From Spirodela intermedia (taxonomy: Eukaryota; Streptophyta; Magnoliopsida; Alismatales; Araceae): a DNA stretch of 64,000 bases. Every line of letters begins with the position of its first letter. Positions within the stretch are counted from its first letter, which is position 1. The notes beneath the pieces are model-generated. The model had not been told where the DNA came from, did not search any database, and was given only the letters and a program-made list of their open reading frames with translations. The DNA lies in the NCBI GenBank assembly GCA_902729315.2, contig LR746272.1, forward strand, positions 3,506,035 to 3,570,034, read 5' to 3'. The position numbers and the translations under genes were made by a program. Below, piece after piece: positions 35,609 to 48,271 of the stretch.

Positions 35609-38600
35609 TGTGTTATTATTGTCAAGCTATGCTGGGAGATGGTTAGTCGGTGACTTTTTGCATCTGAGTTGCAATGTATTTCAAGAAATATAATAATTTC
35701 TACTTATATTTACTAGCCATTTCGAACTCATCTAAAAAATTCGAATAAAATTACGAAAAAAGCCTTCCAATCCACTAAATTTGCCATGATCATTCAAAAA
35801 TATGAATATCGGCAAAAACAAAACAGCACGAATTTTTAAACGAAGAGGCAAAAAAAAAGGGATTATTTGCTATCGTAAATAAATTATTAAATCAAGGCGA
35901 CTGAAAGATGCACCCTTGCAAATCGCAGTGGTAAATTATAGGGTATGCTTTCTCATCAGGATATTTGCACATTTTATCTCAATTTTCATACCTTTTTTTT
36001 TTATATGGGATAATTTACGACGATGTATTTTTATCATGTTCATCTTAAGGGAATATTGAAGGTAAAATGATTTTAATGAACTTCTTAGTTCATCCGGCCT
36101 GCCTTTCAACGTGGTGTGACCGCTCTAGGTGCTGACATTGCAGAACTCAGAAGAAACCGTCCCGCCATCCAGGTCACCGTTACGACACAGAATCTCGAGT
36201 AGAGTCACGTCCCGGGGTGTCCTATCCCGACTAAGGTCTCACATGGTAAGCTCTTCTCAATCGCGTATTTTCGTCGGTGTCGACTTGCAGGGCCCTATGT
36301 GCTGGTAGTAACAATTGCTTATAATCTAAGGGCTTTGTGTTGATTGGTTTCCTATTTGCGTACGCTTCTGTTTGATTATCCCTGTTGTTCTTGAAGTTCG
36401 GAGGTGCTATGTCGCTCTTCACAGTATAATGCCGTATAATTCGTGCTCATTCAGTTATAACAGCAATCAATAATACCGACTTCAACTTTGTCGTTAAGGA
36501 ACCAAAAACAAAAGATAAAGAATTTGTTGTGGTAGACTAATAGCACATTTGTCCTACTTTCTGTGTGGATGTTGGCCGTTAGATGGAGTCCAATTTTTCT
36601 TTCATTGAAACGTTTTGAGCCACATGTTTTTCTCACTAAATGACTGTTTCAGCGACACAAAATTTCTTATTTACCGAAATATTTGTGTTCGCATTATGCG
36701 ATATTATGTAACGTAATCAAAATTGGCTACAACTCGTGTTAATCCTATGTAATTAGCTATGAAAAATATTTATTGCAACAGGGAAGATATGATCGAAGAG
36801 TCCACTGCCTAAACTACTGTCAACGTGAGAGCAGCATTACGACGGTGGAGTCTTTTTGACAGAGTGTTGGCGTTGGATCCATAGAGTTTGGTATATCATT
36901 TGATAAACATGATATGCTAAACTGAACTCGAGTCTCTTCTTATGATGCTTAGTAGCCGTCGATAAGCTCTAGATTACTGTCACAAGCTTCTAAATTTGTG
37001 CTACTTCATGGTAAAGAAGAAAACACATGAAAAGACGAAACGCAGGATGGCTTCCTACATGTACTTTGGCCACTGTAGTTTAACATAGGAATCATGTCAC
37101 ACGTGCCTGAAGATTTTCTGTTGAATTGTATTCTTATGACTACAGATTTTGTAATCATGAAGACAACCATTTAATCCCATTACTACACTTCGATTCGTGG
37201 AAGGCTATAAGGGGGTCTAGGACCTTTTCAGTTCCCCTCGGCTTCTTTCTCTTAGTATATGCTAGATTGGTGTAAAATTTTACGCTGAAGAACTTCACAA
37301 ATCCATCAACGATGTTTTTTCAATTTTGGTAAGGGGTTGTTCTCAATTCTTTGTTCAACTTCTCTTTGTTTCAAAATATTAGGGAGATTATGATGTTTCT
37401 TAAACTTGAGAGGTTGGTCTAGGTTCCTATTTTTGGATTTTTTATGCTTGGTATCATTTTGTCTTTCATTTCTTATTTTCTGTTGGATGTAATTTTTGTG
37501 GAAATCTTCTTACGGGAGTTCTTTTTCGCTATGCTTTAGAGGCATACACTACCGAGAATCTATCCCAGATGATAATGGGTGTCTAATTCTTCAAGTGGTT
37601 TTTCAGTATGAAAACCCTATCGAAACAAATGATTATTCCGAAAGATTTCACCCTAGGAAAAGGAAAATGGATATTTCTGAATAATACAAAGAATGAAAGG
37701 TGAAGTAGGTAGGGAAACTACTGGTAAATTGTACTCTTAAAAATGTGGTGATGTAAGACAAACTCCAGGATAGATTAGCAGCTTGATCATCTATCTTACT
37801 TGGAAAATTAGCACTTTTAGACAGTCTGTTTGACTCACCGTCGCCAACCTTGTCATACATCTCACACTCCTTCCTGAAACTATTGAAAGTTTCAATTTCT
37901 TCATCCTACATTATTCACCTTAAGTTATCTCCTTTTCTAATATCCAAAATCTATTCATTTCAGTGAATTCATCCTTTGATACACTACCATCTTTTTTCTT
38001 TTTTTTTGTTGGGCCTACCAATCGCTAGGCGGGATGAAAGATATTATTGCCTTCAGAGTTTCCCCACTAAGATTTCATTCTCCAATATCATTTTTAAAAA
38101 TTCATTTTATTTTCCTAGGGATTAATGGAAAAGGACACATTGCGGAGGGGTTAGAAGTGAAGTTTCACCGTGAGTCGCTATAGACTGGTGCCAGAGATGT
38201 GTACATTCAAGGAGGGGAATAACATTTGAGTAGTCCATAATACAAGGTTCAAAAAGTGCATCAAATCTAGTCTGACAAACAGATATAACTGCTGTAGTCC
38301 TAGGTTTCTTTGCAGTCGTAGCTATGTGCTTACTGGTCCTAGTTTCCTTTTACAATCAATTGTTTGTATGCAAATCCCGGCAGGGATGACCGTTCTCAGT
38401 GTGTCGAAGGTTTATTTGAAACGACTAGGTTGTCTAGGGTTTATATAGAATAGAGTTCCTAGATCAGACCTGTACCAGGTCAATGGGGACATAGGACTAA
38501 CGATCTCCCTAGAATGATGTTGCTGGATGAGATTCAATAGTTTTTGGTAGAGATGAAGAAGATGAAATTTGTAAAGTTTGTCCACAGCAAACCCATTTAT

Positions 38601-39510
38601 AACTTTCTACTAGATAGCATCAATTATGTTCACTAGCTTCTAAATATACATCAAATAAAGTGAGAATCCACGCAACCCTTCCTCACATTTTTGGTGTCAT
38701 AGATGTGCATGGATAATGCCCCAGGCAAAGATCTGATTAATCTCACCCTTGACTTAATCATCTCCCCAAAGCTTTGAGCATGAGAGAGAAATCAGGAAAG
38801 TAGGCTAAATATTGGACCGTTTTAATATCAGAACCACACACAGAGGAGACGCAGGGGGTGGAGCATAAGGGGCACCATGTGGTTGCTTCTGCGGAGGGTC
38901 GTGGGTTGGGTAAACTACGGGAAGGCATTCCAAATAGGGCTTCCAAGGTGCCAAATTGGTAGCCCGGCCCGAGCAAGCGCTGGGGATGAGGATCAGGGTT
39001 CTCGCCAACCCAGTTCTTGGACAACAGCAAAACACACTCCCAGCAACGATAGCCTAGCAGCCGTCAGCATAAACAGCAACCATCTTGCAAGCCGCAAGCC
39101 AACCAACGGTTCTCTAAGGTAGGCGGCATGTACAACCCCGATGAGAACATGTGCATACATTATAGAGCGACACACAACACATCATGCGCATGAAACCAAT
39201 CAAATTCATTACACATGCAGCGATCCAAATATCAGTGCAAGGATTTACTGATTTAAACCTATTATTTCACAGCACAGAATAATTCATCACGTAAACGAAA
39301 TTTTATAAGTCATAAACGATCTCCTAAAATTGAAAGACAAGGCTATGCTTCACCACGAATCCATACACAAAAGGAGGAGAGCAAGACACACCTAAACTTC
39401 CTCGGGTGAGGGTTCATTAACGTAGCAAGTCTGCTGATGCCACTAGACTCTGACATACTTTATAGAAAGGTATGAAAAACCCAGTAGCCCAGGGTATACA
39501 CTAGGCAAAT
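35605..39510. other. Intergenic DNA downstream of PTPA, no gene seen
   Basis: Short frames at 35322-35537, 36231-36422, 37496-37684 and 38758-39035 lack domains and codon bias. The 38758-39035 pair of overlapping minus-strand frames sits in a less AT-rich patch and could be an old transposon fragment, but nothing specific is recognised. The PTPA 3' UTR should lie just below 39511. Confidence 0.4.
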
Positions 39511-42500
39511 CTAACACTCGTTACTTTCCTCCCTGTAAAACGCAAAGAAATGTAAGTAACTTCCCAATCATAACAATCAAAAGCAAGGACATGCCAAGTA
39601 GAGTAGTCAAAAGAGCATAATTGTTATTTATTAACATTATCAGAGCTGAATAGTTTCGTGCCAAAGGCCAAAGTGTATACAGCATGGAATTAATACAATA
39701 CCAGAACAAACTTATTTAGCGTGCAAGAGACAATGGAATTTATGTTCATTTAGATGAACGCTTGCAGAGAACCCATGGATTCTTCCCACATTTATGGGTC
39801 AGCCTCATCACAGTCCAATGAAGCCGAAGACAGTTCACTAATTTTATTTGAGACACCCTCAAAGACAATGCCTTTCCTGTCTAGTCAACCAATTCAAAAA
39901 GAAAATAGCAGTCAATTATCCAAAAAATCTTGTGAAAAATCGCCTCCTCTGTTACTTTTTCACTTTCATTTTTTCTATTTTGGTCCATTCCTTGTTATCT
40001 CATGTGAGACAACCATTCAACGAGGGAATCAGTTATCAAGGTTCTCATATCATAAACTAGCAACGTGAAGATTCTCCACCTTGCTCCAGAAAAACAAGCA
40101 ATAAAGATTAAAAAGCCCTTTATACTTTTGGCAAGAAAGATAAGCTTGTATTGTAGTACGAACCCAGTTTAAAACATTATTGTATTTACAATGCGTTTTG
40201 TTAAAAGTTATTCGTGTCCACACTTTCAGAACATAGGCAAACTATTTATTTTCTTTACCCAGATCAGTCCTTTCCACAAAACTAAGATTGGGTTGATTCA
40301 ACCCGAATTTGAAAAGATCAAAACAAACTAATCCAAGGACGATATCATTATCTTCAACAGTCACACTGGCCCTAGCGTGATCACTACGGATACTAACCTT
40401 CACACATGTTATCCAGATCGTATAATGCAATCAACCATACAAACACCAACATTTGAGCCATACTTTCTGGAAAATATACTTGGAAAATAAATTACATGAA
40501 ATAAAACACTCTAAAACAGATTTCCCATATTCTCTTCACTATCATGACCTAGAGACTAGATCACCCTGTTTCCTTCTATGAACTGAGCTTATAAGTGCTG
40601 TTTTATGTAATATCCTTCATTAAACAATAATTCCATATAACTAGGACACTCAGAACGGTCAACTCAAAAGGTTGCTAGACCAGCACAAGGAGTTCATTAG
40701 CGCCAATACTTAGTTGTAAATAGTGACAGGATTAAACAGCACAAAGTTGTAAACTGGCCATTAATATACACTTAGAAGACAATAGAAGAGACAGATGCCC
40801 AGTCAACACTAGGACCCCACTTTCCCCAACAACTATCCATCAATCTTTTGTCACAATCAGCCACTTTAATGCCTTCCACCAAATATACCAAAGGCACAGA
40901 TGATACAAATCCTAAAATGGCCAGTAGCTGAAAAGAAAGACGACACACCAAAATGTCATCCTCAATAATGACCATGTCAATAGAAACAGGCACAAGCAAA
41001 GGAACCGCTGCCCATTCTCCTACTCCCATCACTCATCAAAAGTCCAGTCTGCTTCTATCACTTGGTTAGCAATCAGCAATCGTTTATTCTTTCTCACCCT
41101 ATACCACTCTTCCCCAACTTTTTGTGAGGATAAAAAGCACTAAAACCGACCTGCTTTAAGTTTTGCTCCATTATAACTCTTCATAAGATTTGTAAGTTCA
41201 CCAGGCTGGAAAAATAACCGATATAGCCTAAAATTATCAGGATGTTCATCAAAGTACCTTCTCCAGTATGATATTGGAAACAGACCATTTATTCTAAGGT
41301 CTACCAACTCAGAATAGCTTGCATAAATCGGTTCACTTTTTTTAATCCTAATCTTTCCTATCCATTAGTATAGAATAAGTACAACAATTACAACTAATGC
41401 ATTCTCCTATATTTTCAATGAACACTAGAAAATAAGAATTTTCTTTGATAAAACCAATTTTTTTGTATTAGGCCATCCACTAGGTGCCTACTCCATAGTC
41501 ATTTGTAATGTTTTTAAGTTTCTTAAATTATTATCAAAGGCACCTATCATCAAAATTATGTTTCCTTACGAACCGAATCAAAGATATAAAGGCTCTAAGA
41601 ACAGTTCATTAAGACATTTGAATTACCCAATGATCCTAACATTCATCTGTAACTAATAGATCATGTCTTTAAGCCACTCCTTGAATAGTTGGCATTAGTG
41701 TACGATTATATCGTCCATATCTAAACCAATACACATAAACAGCATACATCAATGCCACCTTCAAGTTTGATGTATGTTGAGATGTCCTTAAGCTATATAG
41801 TTTTGCTAAGATCATGAAACATCCAAAGAGTGTAGAAGTAACTTTTCAACTTATTGTCAACATTCTCCACAATTTTAACAGCATACTTACTCCTATCTTT
41901 AAGTGTTTTAAGAGGGTGCATTATAAATAACATAAAAAGCTGAAGCAAGAGCTATTGATGCTTTATTTTAAAAATCTTCAAAAAGCTCTGTGCAAACGAA
42001 TTAATGGAAGTTAGACTTTACTCCACCTTAAGCAAAATTTATCTACAACTGCTTAAAAAAGTGACTCTTTAGTCAAAGAAAATTCAGTAAAAGTAGTTTT
42101 CTTTAAGCAATAAGGGTACTGAAAGAATTATTTTATTTTCAAAATTAGAAAGAGACATTTTGTCTCCTCCTCTAAATAATGGTCATGGGTTAGTTACTAG
42201 TCTTTTTATATACTCTTATCAGTTCACAAGATGGGACATTGCATGAATTTCACATCAAGGTTTGAAATTTCCAATTCTTTTGTTAACTTAGTAGTAATTT
42301 TTATTGTATTACCGCTCTACTTCGTGCAGCTCTACCTCTCTGCAATTTCCATGATTTGGACTAAATCACCACACGAATTGTCCATGATATTTTTAGTACA
42401 CATAAAGACTTAACTGCTCTACTTCATCTCCAAACATTGAAAAAAAATTGACCACTATGGTAAAAAGTTGGTTCCTAATATAAACTTATTATTCACTGGC

Positions 42501-44890
42501 ATCTATTTCATGCTCAGCAGCAGTATTGCAATAGGAAAAACCAGAAAGTGACATATTTTGAAATACCTAGGCGACACCATAAATGCAACCTTCCCGTTTA
42601 TTTATTTTTGAGTCATTCAGATTGAAACAGGCTATCTACGCTTGCAAGAAAAATTTGCATACATCCTGTGATTGCTTTGAAGAAATTCATAATATCCCAA
42701 AAAACATGTAGGTCAATAAGTGATGGCATTCCCCATTCTCCATGTGAAAGCGTTCAGAAGATACAACAGAGATGAATTCTTATAATATCACCTTTCGGAA
42801 TGAGCCTTCTATTCATCAAATCTATTCTCCAGATTCTTTCAGAATTATCGCCTTTCAGAATCCTCAAAGGCAAAAGAAAATTTGAGGATTCCGAAAGGTG
42901 ATAATTCTGAGGGAATCTGGAGAGTAGATTTGATGAATAGAAGGCTCATTTAAGTATACTTGACAATTACGCATCTCAATTTCCATCGACTTGCTCTGAT
43001 GTATGTTCTGGAGAAATTTGAGGATTCCGAAAGGTGACAATTCTGTCTTTTTCATACATCTGTGTACAGAAATTTTAATTTAATCATGTCATAATCTCAG
43101 TGAAAAAGAAGCAATGATTGAAATCAAGCCGTTAGGGAATCAACTCCACGTATAATTAGAATATTTTTATTTGTCGTTAATGACCAAGTACAAGACCCTG
43201 ATTTTACTTTCGTGGCAAAAATGCCTTCCGCAGTAACCATTATCTTAATAAAATCACAATAAACCAACAAACAACATGAAAAAATAAACCAAGATCAGTC
43301 AATTAGTATAGCCTTGGTGAGAGTATCCAAGCTTAAACTAACGAGGGGATTTATGCTTAATGCTACCCGTCTAAAGACCCAGACCAAACTGAGGACATGA
43401 TTCGTTGTACAGATCCTAATTCCTTGTTGTTTGTTATTGCATATTTATAAATGTCATAGAGAAAATGATTCGTGCATACTACCAAACGAAAGTAAAAAAA
43501 CTACTGAAAGTTATAGAACAATAAACCAACCTTCTAAACAATAGTTTCAACAAAAGACTGATATTTCTAGGATTCTGAAAATCAATATTTTCATTCACAT
43601 GTTTCATTGAACTTACCATTTGATAATCGACCCAAAAAGGAAATGCTGCATTATCGGCACCTTCTCCAGCACTTCTGCTTTGTACATCTTCAGCATCCCG
43701 CTGTTCACCTTTGCCCATGAGGCAACGGAACTAATATCATCCAGCATTGGTGAGTGCTCTGCAAACAACCCCTTTTTCACCTTCTTCACAAACTCGATGC
43801 ACCCGAGATACATGTAATCCCTTGAGAAATTCTCAGTTATGTCGTGATTATGTATTGACTTGGGTTTCATGTACTTGTGATCAACTAGCTGTGCCGAGCC
43901 AAAGATGAATGGTAGGAAGTGATAATCGTCGAGGCCCCAAACACCATGTGAACCCGCAGGTTCAAGGCAGTACACCGTCTGCAGCTTCCTCATTAGCTCC
44001 AAATACTTCACGAATACTCGGAGCACCAAAGCCTGGTAGTCTTCTTCGTGGAGAAGTCCGAGCCTCGCAAGGCAATATATAAAGGCGGCAAAGTTAGTCT
44101 CGTGCCCTGTCCCATAGTCGATTCGTGTGGAATTCCCAAATGAATCGAGTAGGTAGGGAACAAGCTCTATTGCAGCAATCGGTTTGAGATCGCCACCGGG
44201 GAGGAGGCCGACGACCATCTGCTCAGCCGTATCCTGTAGGCGTTGGTGCCACATACGAAAGGCAGGGTTCCCATAGCGGCCCGGGTGAGGAAATGGGGGA
44301 ATCTCGTCCACCCATACGGATAGTAAATCGAGGAAGGCCAAGAGAGACTCTAGGCTGCGGGAGAGGGGAACGGGAAGGGGATCGGAGATCTTCTTGCGGA
44401 GGACGGACTGGGATAGTGCGGCGACGAAGCCAAGGAAGTTCTGGCCAGAAGCTGACGAGTGGAAGTGGCGGATGTCGTCGGGAGAAGTAATTCGCTTAAC
44501 AGGGATCACGAATTCGTGTGGCAGCGAGAGGACAGCGACGGGCTGTGGATGTGGTACGGGGGAGAGAATAATCGCGGTCTGGGAGTGGTTGGGGGCGTTA
44601 ATGGCTGGAGATCGGATCGGGCGATAAACAGGAGGTGGGGTGGGGGAAGTAGGATCCCAAGACGGGGGTTGAAGGGGAGGAATTTGCGAAGACAAGGGAA
44701 GGTTCCCGGAGGCACCTACGCAGACGCTGCAGAGCATATGGGAGGATATTTCTCGCAGTCCTGGGCAAGAGGCTGCGCTTCTATGGAAGGTGCCCGTCAG
44801 GGGGTCCCCAGAGATCTCCGGCCGCTCTTCGGCGGCGGGTGCGGTGCTGCCGGTGCCGGCATCGACGGAGATCGGCGCCGTGTCTGCCAT
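39511..44890 (-). CDS. PTPA: PTPA-like serine/threonine phosphatase 2A activator
   Basis: Best reading is complement(join(39511..39532, 43617..44890)), 431 codons plus TAG. The large exon starts at the ATG at 44888-44890 (MADTAPISVDAG). Upstream in-frame sequence is open but begins only at a non-ATG codon. Residues 1-115 are Pro/Ser-rich and variable. The conserved PTPA domain runs from about HEFVIPVKRI (125) to the end and includes YGTGHETNFAAFIYCLARLG (259-278), PAGSHGVWGLDDYHFLPFIF (311-330) and PIMQHFLFGSIIKW (412-425). PTPA is a peptidyl-prolyl isomerase-like activator that loads and activates PP2A catalytic subunits. The exon ends AAATG|GTAAGT inside the Trp codon. A 22-base terminal exon after TTTTACAG at 39533 restores Trp and adds EESNEC. 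Without splicing, TAA at 43613-43615 ends the protein after Trp. The family is certain; the terminal exon is inferred. Confidence 0.85.
42799..42950. repeat. 70-bp-arm inverted repeat (long hairpin) inside the PTPA intron
   Basis: Left arm 42799-42868 and right arm 42881-42950 are reverse complements over 65 of 70 positions with no gaps, separated by a 12-nt A-rich spacer. All five differences are transitions. In a plus-strand RNA four of these would be G:U pairs; in the minus-strand RNA, the direction of PTPA, one would be G:U and four A:C. A third partial copy of the arm end (GAGGATTCCGAAAGGTGA) lies at about 43020-43037, and a reversed piece (CACCTTTCGGAA) flanks the left arm at 42789-42800. 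It could be a foldback/MITE remnant, a young MIRNA or siRNA-type hairpin, or a local palindromic duplication. Confidence 0.85.
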
Positions 44891-47176
44891 TTCCCCTCGC
44901 CCTCCTGGTTCATCACATGAAGTGCCTGCAAGGGTTGGGGTTTTGGCGTGGAGATGGAGCGGCTCTTGTGACCGGGATTGAACCAGGGGCGGTTCTCTGG
45001 GCCGGAATACGACCGGTCCGGTCTCCAAGTTGAACTTATCGTTAATGAATCTGTTAATAAAGATTATGGAACAGATGAGGATCTCGGGGCCCCTACGTTT
45101 AGAGGAGATGGCTGGAAGCGGTTTCAAACAAGTTTGCCCGGCTAGAAGGCGAGAAGGAGATCAAGATTGGTTCTATCTATCCACGCTTGCTGTTTATTCA
45201 AATAAATGAAACCCATGATTAATTACGTCATTCTAATTAATCGATTTGGGTCACATCACTCTATTCCACGGCGACGATTCATGGGGGATCAGCGCAGAAC
45301 TGGACTCCTCCCTCCCAAGACAGCGCACAAGACCATTGGCAGTCTCCTGATGAAAATATCAATGTAAGCCCTCCTCGTATGGGCTCTTCTCAAACTCTAC
45401 TGTATTAACAATATATCTTCTCAAGATGCAATGGCATGGTTCAACGTTCTAATAATCGGGGATCAATCAGGCTGAGAGTATCCAAGGAGTAATTTATCTT
45501 AGGTGTTGTCAACAAGTGAAGTCATGCCCATACAACGGCAATTGGTGAATAATTAAAGTTAGATAATGAATCCACAAGTCGAGAAATTCTTCAATTTTTG
45601 TGTCCACAAAGATTGTTTTACAGAATTCTTGAATCTATGAAGATCAAAATAATATCTTTAAATCTACGAGGGCTGCTCTAATATCACTTGATGCCATGGA
45701 CTCTACAAAAGAATAAAAAGTTGGGCCTTGAATCCATTAGTAATGAATTTTTCATGATCTATAAATCCACAATGGCCAAAATGATGTCTCTTGAATCTAC
45801 AAGGGTTCTTTAAATCTACATGAAAAAATAAATCTCTCAATGAGAATGAAAATTTATTAATAATTATTTTGTGAAGTTACAGCTTTAACATCTTTAAATA
45901 AGTTAATGTTTTTTTAATTGTCCTCAATAATTACGTTAGTTAAAAAAGATACACTCAAGACCATTTGAGTCCACGGACCGCTTGGGTCAAAAAAAAATGT
46001 GGCTTTCTGGTTTCTCACAGGTGTTTAATTCCTCTTGCCTGGATCCAAGAACTCTAAGATTTCTAGGCGTCAAGTCCCGGAAAAGTATAAATTAGACGAA
46101 AATTAGTCACTAACGATCCTCGGCCAGGATTTTATAAGACCTCAACAGGGATGTGGTCCTCTATCCTCCTCAGCTTCTGCACCGATTACGCAGCCCTCAC
46201 AACCTGGAGAATTAACGTGCCCAGACGGTTTAAATTTAAACACGTTTACGCCGATCATACATAGAATCAGTTGGGTCTCGATCCAAGTTGACAGGGATTC
46301 TTCTTCAATCCAGTCGCCGGATACGATGCTGCACACCAAGACGTATTTATGATAATATAGTGACATTTAATCAAACATTACCGCATGCGAAGACACCGCA
46401 TTCTAGCACAACGAAGACACCGGTGTCCATTCACATTCTTCGGGTTGAATCCTTCGCCTCGCCCTGGGCTCTTCGAGTTTCGAATACTGCGAATCGGCGC
46501 GCCATCGCAGCCCATCGTCATCCTCTGAGCCCCCCACTCCCCACCCCCAAGCCTGCAACGCTATCACCTATCGCGGTCTAATCATTTCTCCTGTTGTTCC
46601 ATCGCCTTCGAGTGACGGCTGAAAGTCTCGGCCCAGACTGGCGGTCACTCATGGCACTGCCTGCGTTTCCTCTGAACTGGAAACAGAGGAACACAGAGAG
46701 CTCCACCCAATCTCGGCCAGGAGAGGCTGCCGGCTCATCGTTTCTCCGCCCGCTTTCGGGGCTCGCGTCTTGCCCCGTTGTGATGGTTGGGTAATGGCTC
46801 ATGGCTTTCTTCTCCAGTACGCACGGCCCATTGCCAGAGTGGTACGGCCTTCGGGAGCGCACTTTAGCGCGTGATGGACCGGCTTACCTGTTCGAATCCG
46901 TGAGGGCGGGGGCGGTCGGCGGGACCTCGCCACCGCCATCCCCACAAGAGACGGGGGACGAAGGGGCCGCATCGTCATTGACACAGGTCAAAATATCTTC
47001 CTATCGCCAAGCCAGAAGGAGAAAAGAAGAAAAGAAAAGGTGTAGGCTCACTACACGAGAAGCTGAGGAACAGTGAACGACGGTGGATAATCATGATCTC
47101 CCTCTCCTCTCGCTCGCTCGCTTTTGTGTTATTCACAGAAATTAGGAGCGAACGGGGACGGAGACCACTCTCCCAG
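44891..47176. other. Intergenic DNA between PTPA and the first EXO gene
   Basis: It holds the PTPA promoter side and the 3' side of the first EXO gene. Frames at 46288-47076 overlap on both strands and lack recognised domains. A degenerate minisatellite at 45569-45823 is listed separately. Confidence 0.4.
45569..45823. repeat. Degenerate minisatellite, about 31-bp unit
   Basis: Eight or nine units of mostly 29-35 bp begin with AATCYACAAG or a near variant (AATCTATGAAG, AATCTACGAGG, AATCCACAATG, AATCTACAAGG), and several end in TCTTTA or CTCTTG. A similar core in reverse orientation is found at 60870-60961. Confidence 0.55.
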
Positions 47177-48154
47177 TCAGACGAGCGTTGCGCACTGCGA
47201 GGTCTTCGGGTCCCACATCGCCGGCACCAGGTACTTGCGGCCGCTCGCGCCGACGGCGTTATAGCTGGCGCCCGTGATGCGATCTACCAATAGTTGGCCC
47301 GGGTACCCCGGATAGGCGCCGGTCCCGAAAATCCCTGTGCACGCCGAGACAGCCTCCAGAGGCTCCTCCTTGGGGCCCTGAAAGAAACCCTCATCGAACG
47401 GATTGGTCACTGTTCCGGCCAGGAGGGTAGCCAGATTGATCACCATGCCATCCGCCCCGACGTCGCCGTTGGGTGCCACCAGGGGCGGCGTCTGGGGCCC
47501 GTAGATGGGCCCGTGGAAGGGCCAGGCGCACTGCCCAGGGCATTGGCTGGCCGAGTTGCCGACCCAGATGTAGGCGAACCTCGCGTGGCGGTTCTTCCCC
47601 CAGGGCAGCCGCGCCGACCCATGCGATCCACAGCGGTTCATGCAGAAGCCCTCCACGGTGACGTCTGATGCGGTGAGAATGACGGTGATGGAGCCCCGGT
47701 GGCGGCCGGGAGCCGCGAGGTCGCGAATGTCGCGATCGGAGAGGATCGTCCCTCGGGGACGTCCCTGCAGCATCACCTGACGCCCCACGGCGAGTGCGGT
47801 AGCACCATCCTTGTAGGACTCGGTGGTGCGCCACCAGGAAGCAACAGAGGGCGGCGAGGCCTTCCCCGAGGCACCCAGGCCGGGGAGGGAGGTCAGGAAG
47901 TCGACGATCACGGCGCGCTGCGAGGCAGAGAAGGCGCCGTACCAGACGATGTTGAGGGAGTAGTTCCCCTTCAGGAGGGTCCCGTTGTGGTACTCGAGAA
48001 CAAGCGGCTTCTGCTGCACGAGGGCCAACTTGCGGGGGTGCGCCACTCCGTTCGCCGACGCTGGCCACGGCGGTAGCAAGGCCAGCAGGAGCAGCAAGAA
48101 GATGGCGGCTGCCGTGGGCATCACCACTGGCGGTGCGAAGCACTGGCCCACCAT
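47177..48154 (-). CDS. EXO: EXORDIUM/PHI-1 family secreted protein, copy a
   Basis: An intronless frame. The first in-frame ATG is at 48152-48154 (MVGQCFAPPVV), giving 325 residues. An alternative ATG at 48119-48121 begins MPTAAAIFLLLLL. The longer open frame upstream begins only at a TTG and is not used. A signal peptide is evident (LLLLLALLPPWPASA, cleavage near residue 34). The conserved EXO domain follows: [101 protein letters not shown] and [14 protein letters not shown] proteins are cell-wall/apoplast proteins linked to brassinosteroid- and carbon-dependent cell expansion in Arabidopsis; their biochemical activity is unknown. It lies next to PTPA on the same strand, as EXO does in Arabidopsis. 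Confidence 0.93.
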   Translation of the reverse strand: MVGQCFAPPVVMPTAAAIFLLLLLALLPPWPASANGVAHPRKLALVQQKPLVLEYHNGTLLKGNYSLNIVWYGAFSASQRAVIVDFLTSLPGLGASGKASPPSVASWWRTTESYKDGATALAVGRQVMLQGRPRGTILSDRDIRDLAAPGRHRGSITVILTASDVTVEGFCMNRCGSHGSARLPWGKNRHARFAYIWVGNSASQCPGQCAWPFHGPIYGPQTPPLVAPNGDVGADGMVINLATLLAGTVTNPFDEGFFQGPKEEPLEAVSACTGIFGTGAYPGYPGQLLVDRITGASYNAVGASGRKYLVPAMWDPKTSQCATLV

Positions 48155-48271
48155 ATATGTCCCTCTTCCTCTACCTGATCTGAGACGAAAGGTTCGGAGG
48201 AAGCCCAAAGGCGCAGGAGATCAGTTTGTTCCGATACGTCGGACATGGGGTTTTACGCGTGGCCGCGGGGG

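Noticed and set aside
38758-39035. Pro/Cys-rich minus-strand frames as a gene
   Set aside because: Two overlapping frames compete. Neither has a domain, partner exons or consistent codon use.
44891-45127. Longer N-terminus for PTPA
   Set aside because: The extension has no ATG at its head and does not resemble the family. The ATG at 44890 begins a typical PTPA N-terminus.
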